Assembly: GCF_002252525.1 (NCBI RefSeq)
Contig: NZ_NNRM01000017.1
Location: 682,001 to 746,000, forward strand
Source of the DNA: Brucella pseudogrignonensis
Lineage (GTDB): Bacteria > Pseudomonadota > Alphaproteobacteria > Rhizobiales > Rhizobiaceae
Length of the DNA: 64,000 nucleotides
Direction: 5' to 3'
Shown here piece by piece: positions 35,901-45,602 of the stretch (its first letter is position 1; each line of letters starts with the position of its first letter). A model generated the notes under the pieces. That model worked only from the letters and a program-made list of their open reading frames with translations. It did not search any database and was not told the origin of the DNA. The translations under genes and the position numbers were made by a program.

Positions 35901-36737
35901 ATGGACCAGACACCCAATCTCAAACTTCCCTATATCATGCCCAGTCAGGCGCAGAAGCACGTCACACACAATGAGGCTTTGCGCTATCTCGATGCAGTTG
36001 TGCATCTGAGTGTAAAATCCAGAACGCAAACGGGCGCTCCGGAAACACCCGCTGCAGGTGATCGTTATATCGTTGCTGCACCTGCTACCGGCCAATGGGC
36101 TGGAAAAGAGGGCAAGGTTGCCTTCTTTATCGATGGGGGATGGTCATTCGCGACCATCGCAAAAGGCTGGCTGGCCTACGTCGAAGAAGAGACCAAGCTA
36201 TTTGTTTACAATGGCACAGAATGGCAGGTGACAGGCTCGGTGCCGGATAGTCTTTCGTTGTCCATGCTGGGCGTTCAGGCGACGGCTGATGCGAGCAACC
36301 GTTTCGCCATTTCTTCGGAAGCGAGCCTTTTCAACAATGCCGGTGCCGGGCATCAGGTGAAGATAAATAAACAGGCTGCAACCAATACGGCCAGCCTTCT
36401 GTTTCAGTCGGGCTGGACCGGATATGCTGAAATGGGCCTGAACGGGGACAATAATTTCAGCATTAAAGTCGGCGACGATAGCGGAAACTGGCGAGAGGCC
36501 ATGAAGGTCGATCGAGCAACCGGCAATGTGGCCGTTGGTCAGATTTGGCCGGAAACACGGCTGCATGTCGATGGCCCGATACGCCCGGCCGCCTATGCGG
36601 TTGCCGCTTTGCCATCGCCGTCCCAGCACGGGGCTGGCGCAATGGCTTTTGTGAGTAACGCCAGCGGCGGCGCGCAAATGGCCTATTCGGACGGATCGGT
36701 CTGGCGAAGCGTGCGCACGGGCGCTGTTATTGTCTGA
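35901..36737 (+). CDS. DUF2793 phage/GTA-type tail-associated protein
   Basis: A 278-residue protein of the DUF2793 family, found in phage and gene-transfer-agent tail regions. The N-terminal 110 residues match closely: DQTPNLKLPYIMPSQAQKHVTHNEALRYLDAVVHL, then GDRYIVAAPATGQWAGKEGKVAFF and GWLAYVEEETKLFVYNGTEW. The C-terminal half ends with a fibre-like ETRLHVDGPIRPAAYAVAALPSP and may be an adhesion tip. There is no capsid, tail or lysis gene nearby, so it stands alone. The ribosome binding site is hidden in the hairpin at 35868-35896. Confidence 0.82.
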   Translation: MDQTPNLKLPYIMPSQAQKHVTHNEALRYLDAVVHLSVKSRTQTGAPETPAAGDRYIVAAPATGQWAGKEGKVAFFIDGGWSFATIAKGWLAYVEEETKLFVYNGTEWQVTGSVPDSLSLSMLGVQATADASNRFAISSEASLFNNAGAGHQVKINKQAATNTASLLFQSGWTGYAEMGLNGDNNFSIKVGDDSGNWREAMKVDRATGNVAVGQIWPETRLHVDGPIRPAAYAVAALPSPSQHGAGAMAFVSNASGGAQMAYSDGSVWRSVRTGAVIV

Positions 36738-36799
36738 TACGCTTTTGATGGAATGCAGCGGTGTTGCAGCATTCTCAATGATTGTATGTTCTCGCCAAT

Positions 36800-37825
36800 T
36801 CAGATGACAACGACCTTTTTTGCCTGTGACGATAGATGTTCGTGAATAACCAGCGTGCCGCCTTCCGATTGTAACGGCAGCGGGGCTTTGGCTTCTCGTG
36901 CTTCCTTCGGCGTAATACCGAAGCGCCCTTTGAAAGCCTTGGTCAGTTGTGTGCTGTCATTAAAACCGCAGCGATAGGCGATTTCTTTAAGTGAAACAGG
37001 CTTGCCTTTTTGTTCGATCAGAATCCGGTAAGCCATATCGAGCCTCTTGTCGCGGATAACCTTTGCCACGCCGCCGTCCGGTTCAAATGCGCGATAAATA
37101 TGTGAGCGCGACATGCGGAAATATTGTTGTATCGAATGGGGACCAAGAAGCGGGTTCGTTATGTTCTTGTCGATATAGGCAAGAATGCGATTGCGTATCG
37201 GCAGATTGATTGTTGCACTCTCAGCAGCGCCTGTGTCCACCCTCTTAATACATGCAGCAAGTAGCGCCATCATTGCATCTTTGGCGGCGATGGCCTCCAC
37301 GGCGGAGAGTTCCTGAACCACATCATTGAGCCCGCGCAGAAACTCGAAGAGGAGCTGGGTTGTCGCAGCTTCCGTTTTGAACACCATGCCATGAAGATTT
37401 CGCCATCCGATAAGCTTTTCCAGCTCTTGCCGCGGCATGATAACCGTCAGACGTGCGCCCGCTTCTGCATGACTGGTTATGACCTGTGACATGTCGAGGA
37501 TGAAAATGTCGCCGGGTTTCGCAGCAACAGAGACTCCGTTGAAATCTCCACTCAGGGTGCCGGAAAGTAGGGCTTGAAGAACATAGTGATCGAGACCAGT
37601 CTGAGCGATCAGGTTCTTTGTGCGCTCATAATGCTGGGTGTTAAAGGTGGTGGATCCAACCAGCATGTTGCCGAATGGATAAGAGCGCAAAGTACCGATA
37701 AAGCCTTCTTCGTTTTCTTCATCGAGGGCAGATACTTCGTAAAATAGCTTGATAGCGTCGCGCCAAAAATCGTCGCGCGCTTTGGCATCGACCATATCTG
37801 TCGATAAAAACAGCTCTTTTGTCAT
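36800..37825 (-). CDS. AraC-family transcriptional regulator
   Basis: A 341-residue regulator. The N-terminal 200 residues form a sensory domain of the AraC-binding-like type (IAQTGLDHYVLQALLSGTLSGDF ... PGDIFILDMSQ), as in FeaR-like proteins. The C-terminal two helix-turn-helix units follow from about 230, with the signature CGFNDSTQLTKAFKGRFGITPKEAREA. ATG 37825 gives the usual N-terminus. It is separated from betB by a strong hairpin terminator and so is not proved to belong with the choline genes. Its effector is unknown. Confidence 0.9.
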   Translation of the reverse strand: MTKELFLSTDMVDAKARDDFWRDAIKLFYEVSALDEENEEGFIGTLRSYPFGNMLVGSTTFNTQHYERTKNLIAQTGLDHYVLQALLSGTLSGDFNGVSVAAKPGDIFILDMSQVITSHAEAGARLTVIMPRQELEKLIGWRNLHGMVFKTEAATTQLLFEFLRGLNDVVQELSAVEAIAAKDAMMALLAACIKRVDTGAAESATINLPIRNRILAYIDKNITNPLLGPHSIQQYFRMSRSHIYRAFEPDGGVAKVIRDKRLDMAYRILIEQKGKPVSLKEIAYRCGFNDSTQLTKAFKGRFGITPKEAREAKAPLPLQSEGGTLVIHEHLSSQAKKVVVI

Positions 37826-37998
37826 TCCAACCCCATTGTGGGAGGTAATTATTATTTCCCGCAAAAGGTTATTGCGACAAAAGCAATCAATTAGACGTTA
37901 AAATTCAATATAATAAGAAAGATGTGATCAATCTTTTGGGAAGTCGAAGTTTACTGGTCGCTTTTATGACGTAAATATTGTGCTTTACCATAAATGAC

Positions 37999-38044
37999 AA
38001 AGCCCCAATCAATATTAGTAGTTTCTAATATTGATTGGGGCTTT
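37999..38044. terminator. 20-bp perfect hairpin, terminator of betB
   Basis: AAAGCCCCAATCAATATTAG pairs with its exact complement CTAATATTGATTGGGGCTTT across a six-base loop. A and T runs at the ends let it work on either strand; it lies just after the betB stop. Confidence 0.85.
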
Positions 38045-38064
38045 GTGTTGTTTGTTAAGTGGGA

Positions 38065-39528
38065 TTAGTAGGGGCTGTCGACCTTGCCCATTTCCACATA
38101 GACAGTCTTGATCTGGCTATAGTGCGTCAGCGCGGCAATACCGTTTTCTCGGCCAATGCCGGACTGTTTATAGCCGCCAAATGGCACTTCAACAGGCGTC
38201 AGGTTATAGGCATTGATCCAGCAGGTTCCTGCCTTGATCTGTCCGATGACGCGATGGCCGCGGGCGATGTCGGCGGTGAATACACCGGCAGCCAGACCGA
38301 ACTCGGTATCGTTGGCGCGCGCAATCACTTCATCCTCGTCCGAGAATTCGAGAATGCTCATGACCGGGCCGAAGATTTCCTCGCGGGCAATCGTCATGTC
38401 GTCAGTCACATCGCTAAAGACGGTTGGCTCGATGAAATAGCCTTTGTCGAAACCCTGCAACTTTGGAATGCCGCCGCCGCATACAAGCTTCGCGCCTTCT
38501 TGCTTGCCCTTTTCAATATAGGACAAAACCTTGTCGCGCTGCGCGCTGTTGACGAGCGGTCCCATCTGGGTGGCTTCATCCAGGGGATCACCAATGCGGA
38601 TTTTGCGGGTGCGTTCAACCAGACGCTCGACAAATGTTTCGCGAACATCCTTATGAACGAAAACGCGCGTACCGTTGGAGCAGACCTGACCGGTCGAATA
38701 GAAGTTGCCGAGCATCGCACCGCCAATAGCGCTGTCGAGATCTGCATCATCAAAAACGATGATCGGAGATTTGCCACCAAGTTCCATCGTGACATGCTTC
38801 AGATGCTCACCAGCCTGTGACATGATCCGCTTGCCGGTTGGAACTGAACCGGTGAGCGAAACCTTCGCTGTCATGCGGTGATTGACGAGTGCCGCACCAA
38901 CATCGCCAAAGCCTTGTACAACATTGAACAGACCGTCAGGAAGACCAGCTTCCTTATAGGCCTCTGCCAGCGCGAGTGCCGAAAGAGGGGTGTTCTCGGA
39001 CGGCTTGAAGATGAAAGCGTTGCCCATAGCCAGTGCTGGCGCAGATTTCCATGCGGCGATCTGGATCGGGTAATTCCACGCACCGATGCCGACACAGATG
39101 CCGAGTGCTTCGCGGCGCGTGTAAGCAAACGACCCGCCAAGCTCTACGAACTCACCATTAAAGCCGGAAATGATGCCGCCGAAAAACTCGAGCGCATCGG
39201 CAGCCGATGCCGCATCCGCTACCAGTGTCTCCTGCAATGCCTTGCCGGTATCAAGCGTTTCGAGCTTGGAGAGCTTCTTGTTTTTCTCGCGTAGGATTTC
39301 CGCCGTGCGGCGCAGAATACGGCCGCGTTCCACCGGCTTGAGCGCTGCCCATTCACCTTGTGCTTTCAATGCAGCAGCATAGGCGCTCTCGATCACATCC
39401 GGTGTTGCTGAATAAAGCTTGGCGATTTCTTCGCTTGTCGCCGGATAGATGACGGGAAGCGGCTTGCCAGCTTTGTCTTCCACGAATGCGCCGCCGATGA
39501 AATGCGAGGCTTTGGGTTGAGCTTTCAT
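38065..39528 (-). CDS. betB: betaine aldehyde dehydrogenase
   Basis: A 487-residue NAD(P)-dependent aldehyde dehydrogenase that oxidises betaine aldehyde to glycine betaine, an osmoprotectant. The catalytic glutamate is in TMELGGKSP and the nucleophilic cysteine in [11 protein letters not shown], the SNGTRVF context being typical of BetB. ATG 39528 has GAGGAG six bases ahead, so the frame's seven upstream codons are not used. It directly follows betA on the minus strand (order betI-betA-betB). The ribosome binding site overlaps the end region of betA. Confidence 0.95.
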   Translation of the reverse strand: MKAQPKASHFIGGAFVEDKAGKPLPVIYPATSEEIAKLYSATPDVIESAYAAALKAQGEWAALKPVERGRILRRTAEILREKNKKLSKLETLDTGKALQETLVADAASAADALEFFGGIISGFNGEFVELGGSFAYTRREALGICVGIGAWNYPIQIAAWKSAPALAMGNAFIFKPSENTPLSALALAEAYKEAGLPDGLFNVVQGFGDVGAALVNHRMTAKVSLTGSVPTGKRIMSQAGEHLKHVTMELGGKSPIIVFDDADLDSAIGGAMLGNFYSTGQVCSNGTRVFVHKDVRETFVERLVERTRKIRIGDPLDEATQMGPLVNSAQRDKVLSYIEKGKQEGAKLVCGGGIPKLQGFDKGYFIEPTVFSDVTDDMTIAREEIFGPVMSILEFSDEDEVIARANDTEFGLAAGVFTADIARGHRVIGQIKAGTCWINAYNLTPVEVPFGGYKQSGIGRENGIAALTHYSQIKTVYVEMGKVDSPY

Positions 39529-39548
39529 TTTATTCTCCTCGAGTTTCA

Positions 39549-41198
39549 TTAGCGATCAGATACTTCCCAGCGTGGGTTGATCCATGGTTCCTGATTGGAT
39601 CGCGCCAGCGGAGTACGACCCAGAATATGATCCGATGCCTTTTCGCCAGTCATGATCGACGGGCCGTTGAGGTTGCCGTTGGTGATGCGCGGGAAGATGG
39701 ATGAATCCGCAACCCGCAACCCCTCAACGCCAATAACCCGGCATTCTGGATCAACCACTGCCATTGGATCGTCAACTGATCCCATTTTGCAAGTTCCGCA
39801 AGGGTGGAATGCACTTTCCACATGCTCGCGAATGAAATTGTCGATCTCGTCATCAGACTGCACATTCGCGCCGGGCTGGATTTCCGCGCCGCGATAAGGG
39901 GCAAATGCGTCCTGTCCGAAAACTTCGCGTGTCAGTCGCACGCAATGACGGAAATCGGCCCAATCATCCTCATGCGACATATAGTTGAACTTTATGACAG
40001 GCTTTTCGCGTGGATTAGCCGAGCGCAGTGTAACACTGCCGCGCGACTTGGAGCGCATCGGTCCGACATGCGCCTGAAAGCCGTGCGATTCTGCAGCCGC
40101 TTTGCCGTCATAGCGGATCGCGACCGGCAGGAAGTGGTATTGGATATCCGGATATTCCACGCCCGCTTTAGAACGCACAAAGGCTGCGGATTCGAAATGG
40201 TTTGTCGCGCCGTCGCCGGTTTTGAAGAACAGCCATTCCGCACCAATCTTGGCTTTGGAAAACAGGTTGAGCTTGGAATAAAGCGTGATCGGCTGCGTGC
40301 ATTCCTGTTGGATATAGACTTCCAGATGATCCTGCAGATTTTGCCCAACGCCGGGGCGATCAGCCACGACCTCAATGCCGTGCTCTTTAAGCTGCACAGC
40401 AGGGCCAATGCCTGAAAGCATAAGCAGCTTTGGCGAATTGATGGACGATGCAGCGATGATAACTTCGCGGCGTGCGCGGATAGTCGAGAAAGTACGGCCC
40501 GCTTCGATTTCAACCCCGACCGCGCGCTTTCCTTCCATCACGATTTTTCGCGCTAAGCCTTTGACGAGCTTCACATTGGGGCGCTTGAGGGCAGGTTTCA
40601 GATAGGCATTGGCCGCAGACCAGCGACGTCCATTATGGATCGTCTGCTCCATCGGGCCAAAGCCTTCCTGCTTCTCGCCATTATAATCGTCAGTGACTTC
40701 AAAGCCCGCCTGATGCCCTGCATCCACGAAGGCCTTGAATAGCGGGTTATCGCGACGACCGCGCTGAACATGCAGCGGACCATTGGTGCCGCGCCAGCCT
40801 TCCTGTCCGCCGTGGGAATTTTCCATCCGCTTGAAGTAGGGCAATACATCGGCATAGGACCAGCCGCGCGCGCCACTTTCCGACCAGTGATCGTAATCGC
40901 GTGCGTGCCCGCGCACATAGACCATGCCGTTGATGGATGATGATCCACCGACCACCTTGCCGCGTGGGGTAACGAGGCTGCGCCCGCCGATATGAGGCTC
41001 TGGTTCGGTGGAAAAGCCCCAGTCATAGGTTTCCATATTCATGGGGAAGGAAAGGGCGGCTGGCATCTGAATCAGCGGGCCAATGTCCGGGCCGCCAAAT
41101 TCAATGACAATAACCGAGTGCCTGCCATCTTCCGACAACCGGTAGGCCATAGCCGAACCGGCAGAGCCGGAGCCAATAATAACGAAATCCGCTTCCAT
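39549..41198 (-). CDS. betA: choline dehydrogenase
   Basis: A 549-residue GMC oxidoreductase that oxidises choline to betaine aldehyde with FAD. The FAD-binding motif is [19 protein letters not shown] at the N-terminus, then [14 protein letters not shown] and the C-terminal [13 protein letters not shown] and [19 protein letters not shown] signatures with the active-site histidines. ATG 41198 has GGAG seven bases ahead; the 36-codon upstream extension is rejected. It starts one base after betI ends and is followed by betB, so the three genes are one operon. Export is not apparent; family members associate with the membrane. Confidence 0.95.
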   Translation of the reverse strand: MEADFVIIGSGSAGSAMAYRLSEDGRHSVIVIEFGGPDIGPLIQMPAALSFPMNMETYDWGFSTEPEPHIGGRSLVTPRGKVVGGSSSINGMVYVRGHARDYDHWSESGARGWSYADVLPYFKRMENSHGGQEGWRGTNGPLHVQRGRRDNPLFKAFVDAGHQAGFEVTDDYNGEKQEGFGPMEQTIHNGRRWSAANAYLKPALKRPNVKLVKGLARKIVMEGKRAVGVEIEAGRTFSTIRARREVIIAASSINSPKLLMLSGIGPAVQLKEHGIEVVADRPGVGQNLQDHLEVYIQQECTQPITLYSKLNLFSKAKIGAEWLFFKTGDGATNHFESAAFVRSKAGVEYPDIQYHFLPVAIRYDGKAAAESHGFQAHVGPMRSKSRGSVTLRSANPREKPVIKFNYMSHEDDWADFRHCVRLTREVFGQDAFAPYRGAEIQPGANVQSDDEIDNFIREHVESAFHPCGTCKMGSVDDPMAVVDPECRVIGVEGLRVADSSIFPRITNGNLNGPSIMTGEKASDHILGRTPLARSNQEPWINPRWEVSDR

Positions 41199-41199
41199 C

Positions 41200-41784
41200 T
41201 TATTTCTCCGCCGAAAGCTGAACAGCGATGTAATCTTCAACAAGGGCAATTGCCGATGCCGCATTTGGCGCGTCGGCACCAAGGGCATGGCGGATATAAA
41301 GCCCATCGATCAGCGCACCTGCGCCTTCGGCAATACGGTTGGCGCGCTCGTGGCTGGTCAATTGTTCCAGCGCGAAGACGAAGTTTGAATGCAGGCGGCG
41401 CGCATAGATGCGCAAAAGCCGCTTTGTGTCTTCGGATTGCTGCGCATGAACATAGAAGGTCAGCCAGGCTGCAATCGTCTCCTGCGCAAACTGCGAGGCG
41501 GAGAAGTTAACCGCGATGATGGCCGCAATACGCTCACGCGGAGTTTCTGCAAGCTTCACGGCGGCGTTCAAATCGCTTCCGAGCTCACGCAAGAGATGGC
41601 GCATGGTGGCCAGGATCAGCTTGTCTTTGCCGCCAAAATAGTGATGCGCAAGCGCGGGCGATACGCCTGCTTCATGGGCGATCTGCGCAACAGTGACGTC
41701 CAACGAACCACGCTGGCCGATAGTACGGATGGCGGCATCGATCAGTTCGCGCCGCCGTAGGGGTTCCATCCCGATCTTAGGCAT
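41200..41784 (-). CDS. betI: TetR-family repressor BetI
   Basis: A 194-residue TetR-type repressor. The helix-turn-helix reads [29 protein letters not shown], and the N-terminus [18 protein letters not shown] is typical of BetI. It represses the bet operon until choline is present. The ATG at 41784 is chosen for that N-terminus; an ATG three codons earlier is possible. It is the first gene of betI-betA-betB, with a candidate operator upstream at 41830-41847. The divergent gene on the other side is a GreA/B-like factor. Confidence 0.93.
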   Translation of the reverse strand: MPKIGMEPLRRRELIDAAIRTIGQRGSLDVTVAQIAHEAGVSPALAHHYFGGKDKLILATMRHLLRELGSDLNAAVKLAETPRERIAAIIAVNFSASQFAQETIAAWLTFYVHAQQSEDTKRLLRIYARRLHSNFVFALEQLTSHERANRIAEGAGALIDGLYIRHALGADAPNAASAIALVEDYIAVQLSAEK

Positions 41785-41829
41785 AATCGTCATCCGGGTT
41801 GAGGGCTGTTAATCCCTATTTTAACTTTG

Positions 41830-41847
41830 ATTGATTGGTCAATCAAT
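41830..41847. promoter_or_regulatory. candidate BetI operator
   Basis: ATTGATTGGTCAATCAAT is an 18-base inverted repeat (8-2-8) about 45 bases upstream of betI. It resembles the ATTGATTG-type dyads recognised by BetI in other bacteria. Confidence 0.7.
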
Positions 41848-41943
41848 AAAAACTCGGCGTGCACTAAAATACGGATTTCTATCCGGTTGCACGCGTGTTC
41901 AGACTGTGGGCTTGCGGGGCGCGAGCGCTCTGCATACATTCAG

Positions 41944-42414
41944 ATGATGAGCAGAGCTTTCACCAAAGAACAGGACGACGCCCCCATCGATCTCGGCGAG
42001 CGGCCCATCAGTCCGCACCGCAATCTCGTCACGCCGAATGGTTTGAAGATGATTGACGACGAGCTTGCACGGCTTCACCGCGAACTGGCCGAAGCGAATG
42101 TTGCAGGCGAGCGCTCAGCGATTGCCCGCGTTTCGCGTGATTTGCGCTACTGGACTTCGCGACGTGAAACCGCAGAACTATCCGTGCCCGAACCGGACAG
42201 TGACGTTGTACGCTTTGGCATGACGGTGGAGCTGGAAAACCTCGACGAAGGCGGCGTGCGGGTCTGGACCATTGTTGGCGAGGACGAGGCCGACCCCGCC
42301 AATGGCAAAATCTCCCACGTCTCGCCCGTGGCCATAATGCTTTTTGGCAAGCCGGTGGGCGATGTGCTGAAAATCAACGGCAGAGACTGGGAGATTGTGG
42401 CTGCATCGGTGTGA
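41944..42414 (+). CDS. GreA/GreB family transcription elongation factor
   Basis: A 156-residue protein with the two GreA/B parts: an N-terminal coiled coil (NLVTPNGLKMIDDELARLHRELAEAN) and a C-terminal FKBP-like domain ending FGKPVGDVLKINGRDWEIVAASV. Gre factors help stalled RNA polymerase by stimulating RNA cleavage. The coiled-coil tip carries acidic residues near EAELS(V)PEPDSD. Two adjacent ATGs (41944 and 41947) are possible starts. It stands alone, divergent from betI and abutting corA on the other strand. It is shorter than typical GreB but otherwise complete. Confidence 0.88.
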   Translation: MMSRAFTKEQDDAPIDLGERPISPHRNLVTPNGLKMIDDELARLHRELAEANVAGERSAIARVSRDLRYWTSRRETAELSVPEPDSDVVRFGMTVELENLDEGGVRVWTIVGEDEADPANGKISHVSPVAIMLFGKPVGDVLKINGRDWEIVAASV

Positions 42415-42415
42415 T

Positions 42416-43411
42416 TTACAGCCACCCCTTCCTTCGGAAATAAAACAGTGGCAGCAAAGCTGAGGCCACCATCAAGCCAAGCGCCATCGGATAGCCCCAG
42501 GGCGAGTTCAGCTCCGGCATGAATGAGAAGTTCATACCATAGATGGATGCGACGAGAGTTGGAGGCATGAAGCCCACCGCCGCAACCGAGAAAATCTTGA
42601 TGATCGCGTTCTGCTCGACAGAGATAAGCCCGACAATCGTATCAAGCAGGAACGTGACCTTGTTGGACAGAAAATCCACATAGGCGACCAGCGACTGCGC
42701 ATCGCGTTCCAGTGATTTGACCCATGAGCGCGTGTCTTTCTTGGTCGCAACCGGGCTGTTGATCGCAGAGAGATAAACCAGCATTCTGCTGATGCCTGCC
42801 AGACTTTCGCGCATTCGCGATAGAAACGTACCCTGTCCACCGATCTGCGTGAGGATGTGCCGGAAATCCTCAGTCGTCATTGGCCGTGCCTTGGGCTGGC
42901 GACGATAGATCGAATGCGATGCCGCATCAATCTTGCCTGCAACGCCTTCCAGAATATCTGCCAGACGATTGGTGGTGGCCTCGATTATGCCGAGCATGAT
43001 TGAAAGGCCGGAGCATTTTGCATTCGGGATCAGGCCGTTGCCCGGCTTTGTCGCGCGCGTGATGTAAATGCTGACTGATTTCGGATCGGCATAGCGAACC
43101 GTTACCAGCCGCTGTCCATGCAGAATGAAAGTGACAGGTGCGAGTTCACGATGATCGAGATCCACCGCATGAAGGATCGGTACAGTCAGATATTGCGCGC
43201 CGTTCTCCATATAGAATCGGCTCGATTCCTCGATTTCCGTCATGTCTTCACGGGTCGGGATCGAGATGCCGGTCCACGCCTCAACGATATGATCTTCATT
43301 GACGCCGGGTGCGAGAAGGTCAATCCAGATAACGTTTTCAGGAAGGGGATTGCCCGGCTCAACCTCGACGCGGTCGAGATGGTCTCCGTTAAGGCAGTAA
43401 AGAGTAATCAT
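42416..43411 (-). CDS. corA: CorA-type magnesium/cobalt transporter
   Basis: A 331-residue member of the CorA family. A large soluble N-terminal domain leads into a long helix and two C-terminal membrane helices. The selectivity motif GMN occurs in SIYGMNFSFMPEL between them. The channel carries magnesium (and Co, Ni) into the cell. The protein ends with a short basic tail after the last helix, FRRKGWL. The gene is convergent with the GreA/B-like gene, one base apart. No magnesium riboswitch was seen upstream. Confidence 0.94.
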   Translation of the reverse strand: MITLYCLNGDHLDRVEVEPGNPLPENVIWIDLLAPGVNEDHIVEAWTGISIPTREDMTEIEESSRFYMENGAQYLTVPILHAVDLDHRELAPVTFILHGQRLVTVRYADPKSVSIYITRATKPGNGLIPNAKCSGLSIMLGIIEATTNRLADILEGVAGKIDAASHSIYRRQPKARPMTTEDFRHILTQIGGQGTFLSRMRESLAGISRMLVYLSAINSPVATKKDTRSWVKSLERDAQSLVAYVDFLSNKVTFLLDTIVGLISVEQNAIIKIFSVAAVGFMPPTLVASIYGMNFSFMPELNSPWGYPMALGLMVASALLPLFYFRRKGWL

Positions 43412-43521
43412 GCGGCACCCGGTTGCGAAGGCTTCATTCTAGCGTGCCACATTGCGCGATAATTGTTAACGGAATGCGGCAGATAAGGTTAAAGCAGATT
43501 GCGCGTCGCATGTAATCCACA

Positions 43522-43570
43522 TTGACACGCGAGATTATGACATATAATTCATCAAGTCATCCGATGACTT
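43522..43570 (+). promoter_or_regulatory. promoter and palindromic operator of the GntR regulator gene
   Basis: TTGACA (43522-43527) and TATAAT (43543-43548) are spaced 15 bases, shorter than usual. AAGTCATCCGATGACTT (43554-43570) is a 7-3-7 palindrome next to the start at 43580. It is a likely autoregulatory site. Confidence 0.55.
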
Positions 43571-43579
43571 TGGTGATCT

Positions 43580-44257
43580 ATGGAAACACTCTCAAGAAAA
43601 AGCCTTGCCGATGCTGCGGAACAGTCCATCCGGGCTGAGATCACGGCCGGCAATTGGCGCGTGGGTGAGCAATTGCCCAATGAAGCAAGCCTTTCCGCGA
43701 AACTTGGGGTCAGTCGTGGCACTGTGCGCGAAGCCGTGCGTGCGCTGGTCGCCCAAGGGATGCTGGAAACGCGGCAGGGTTCCGGAACCTATGTCCTGTC
43801 GGCGGCAGACATGCGCCGCAGCCTTGACCGCATTCGCCATACAAGTTTGCGTGACCGCTTTGAAACGCGGGCAGCGCTTGAGGCGGAAGCTGCACGACTT
43901 GTTGCTCAACGAGCGACACCGGCAATGATCCGCCATCTTGAAGCGATGCTGGAGCAGCGCAACAAGCGTGCGGAAACAAGCCGAACCGATTTTGTTTCGC
44001 GAGATTTTGCCTTCCATGAAGCAATCGTCGCGGCATCGGGCAATAATGCGCTTATCGAGGTCTATGCCTTCTTTTCCCAATCCATCCGGGAATCAATAGA
44101 GGCGACGCTCGATGGAGAGCTGCCGGAACCCGATCACGAAGAACACAGCGCCCTAATTGAAGCTATCGCCACTGGTAATCCCGACCTGGCAAGCGAAGCA
44201 GTGCGTCGATTTATGGCGCCCCTAATCAAAGAACTTGAAAGGCTGTTGGCATCATGA
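43580..44257 (+). CDS. GntR-family regulator (FCD/FadR type)
   Basis: A 225-residue regulator with an N-terminal winged helix (WRVGEQLPNEASLSAKLGVSRGTVREAVRALVAQGML) and a C-terminal FCD ligand domain (about 85-215) with metal/acid residues spread over helices. FCD proteins respond to small carboxylates. The gene overlaps the MFS transporter by four bases (ATGA), so this pair is an operon in which the regulator probably controls its own transporter. A palindrome sits immediately upstream. Confidence 0.92.
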   Translation: METLSRKSLADAAEQSIRAEITAGNWRVGEQLPNEASLSAKLGVSRGTVREAVRALVAQGMLETRQGSGTYVLSAADMRRSLDRIRHTSLRDRFETRAALEAEAARLVAQRATPAMIRHLEAMLEQRNKRAETSRTDFVSRDFAFHEAIVAASGNNALIEVYAFFSQSIRESIEATLDGELPEPDHEEHSALIEAIATGNPDLASEAVRRFMAPLIKELERLLAS

Positions 44258-45558
44258 GCCACACAAACAATGTTTCGTTGCAGGCAGCAACGGAAGAAAA
44301 TCCGGCACACAATGCGGAGCCTTTTGTTGATGCCGAGGCCGACAGCGTGCCGCAACCCGCTGCACAACGCCTGCCGAGCCAAGCTTTGCGCGTGTTGCTG
44401 GGCTTAAGTCTGGTGTTGATTGCTGCCAATCTGCGTCCGGTATTTTCAAGCGTTTCGGTCCTCCTTCCAGAAATCATCGACGCAACCGGCATGTCCGGTT
44501 TTGCTGCTGGCTTACTAACGACATTGCCCGTGGTCTGTTTGGGCGTATTCGCACCTTTCGCGCCGAGACTGGCCCAGCGCTACGGTGCCGAGCGCGTCTT
44601 ATTGTTTGTTCTGATTGTCTTGACCATCGGTACGGCAATCCGCGGCATTGGAAGCCAGGCGTCACTGTATATTGGTGCGATACTGGCTGGTGCGGCCATC
44701 GCTACCGGCAATGTGTTACTGCCGGGGGTCGTAAAGCGGGATTTCCCTAAAACCGCTGCGATTATGACCGGCTTTTATACGATGGCACTTTGTGGCGGAG
44801 CAGCCGCTGCTGCCGGGTTCACAATTCCGATTGAGCATATGCTCGGCGGTTCATGGAACCTTGCACTGGCTTTCTGGGCAATTCCAGCAGCGCTGGTTCT
44901 CGCACTTTGGCTGCCGCAGGCGCTGCGTGCGAAGCACAATGTCGCGCATTCTGGTTTTAAGGTTGTCGGGCTTTGGAAAGACAAGCTCGCCTGGCAGGTC
45001 ACGCTGTTTATGGGCCTTCAATCCTCGATGGCTTATGTCGTTTTTGGCTGGCTTGCGCCAATTCTGCGAGAGCAGGGGCTGAGTGCTACGGCAGCTGGCG
45101 GCTTGGTTTCATTTTCGATCATGGTGCAGGTCGTGACCTGTCTCGCGATCCCATCGATTGCGATACGCCAAAAGAGCCAGAGCCTGCTTAATGTGGTGCT
45201 TTGCATCAGCGCGGCGTTGCCTTTGATGGGCTTCCTTTATCTTCCGCAATGGAGCTTCTGGATTCTGGCCATTGTGCAGGGCTTTGGGCAGGGCGGTTTG
45301 ATCGCTGCCGCTATGATGGTGATCGTGTTGCGCTCACCGGATTCACATACGGCAGCTCACCTGTCCGGCATGGCGCAATGCGTCGGCTATACATTAGCGG
45401 CTATTGGTCCGCTCGTTGTTGGCATGATCCATGGTGCGACAGGAAGCTTTGCCGCCTGCGGTATATTCTTTGCAGCTCTTGGCTTGGGAGCAGCCATCAA
45501 TGGCTGGGGTGCCGGGCGTACCCGTCATGTCGGCGTGACGGTCATAAAAGAAGCATAA
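44254..45558 (+). CDS. MFS transporter, CynX/NimT family
   Basis: A 434-residue major-facilitator protein with twelve predicted helices from about residue 45. The NLRPVFSSVSVLLPEI and APRLAQRYGAERVLL segments place it in the CynX/NimT (YycB) branch, known for cyanate and 2-nitroimidazole export. The first 45 residues are polar and rich in Ala/Glu. It is translationally coupled to the GntR regulator. The substrate cannot be told. A strong terminator follows directly after the stop. Confidence 0.9.
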   Translation: MSHTNNVSLQAATEENPAHNAEPFVDAEADSVPQPAAQRLPSQALRVLLGLSLVLIAANLRPVFSSVSVLLPEIIDATGMSGFAAGLLTTLPVVCLGVFAPFAPRLAQRYGAERVLLFVLIVLTIGTAIRGIGSQASLYIGAILAGAAIATGNVLLPGVVKRDFPKTAAIMTGFYTMALCGGAAAAAGFTIPIEHMLGGSWNLALAFWAIPAALVLALWLPQALRAKHNVAHSGFKVVGLWKDKLAWQVTLFMGLQSSMAYVVFGWLAPILREQGLSATAAGGLVSFSIMVQVVTCLAIPSIAIRQKSQSLLNVVLCISAALPLMGFLYLPQWSFWILAIVQGFGQGGLIAAAMMVIVLRSPDSHTAAHLSGMAQCVGYTLAAIGPLVVGMIHGATGSFAACGIFFAALGLGAAINGWGAGRTRHVGVTVIKEA

Positions 45559-45586
45559 AAAAAGCCCCGGAAAACCGGGGCTTTTT
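45558..45586. terminator. bidirectional terminator
   Basis: GCCCCGG and CCGGGGC close a four-base loop with A-run and T-run on either side; it serves the MFS gene and the convergent small gene. Confidence 0.9.
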
Positions 45587-45602
45587 CTTTGGTGCGTCAA
45601 AT

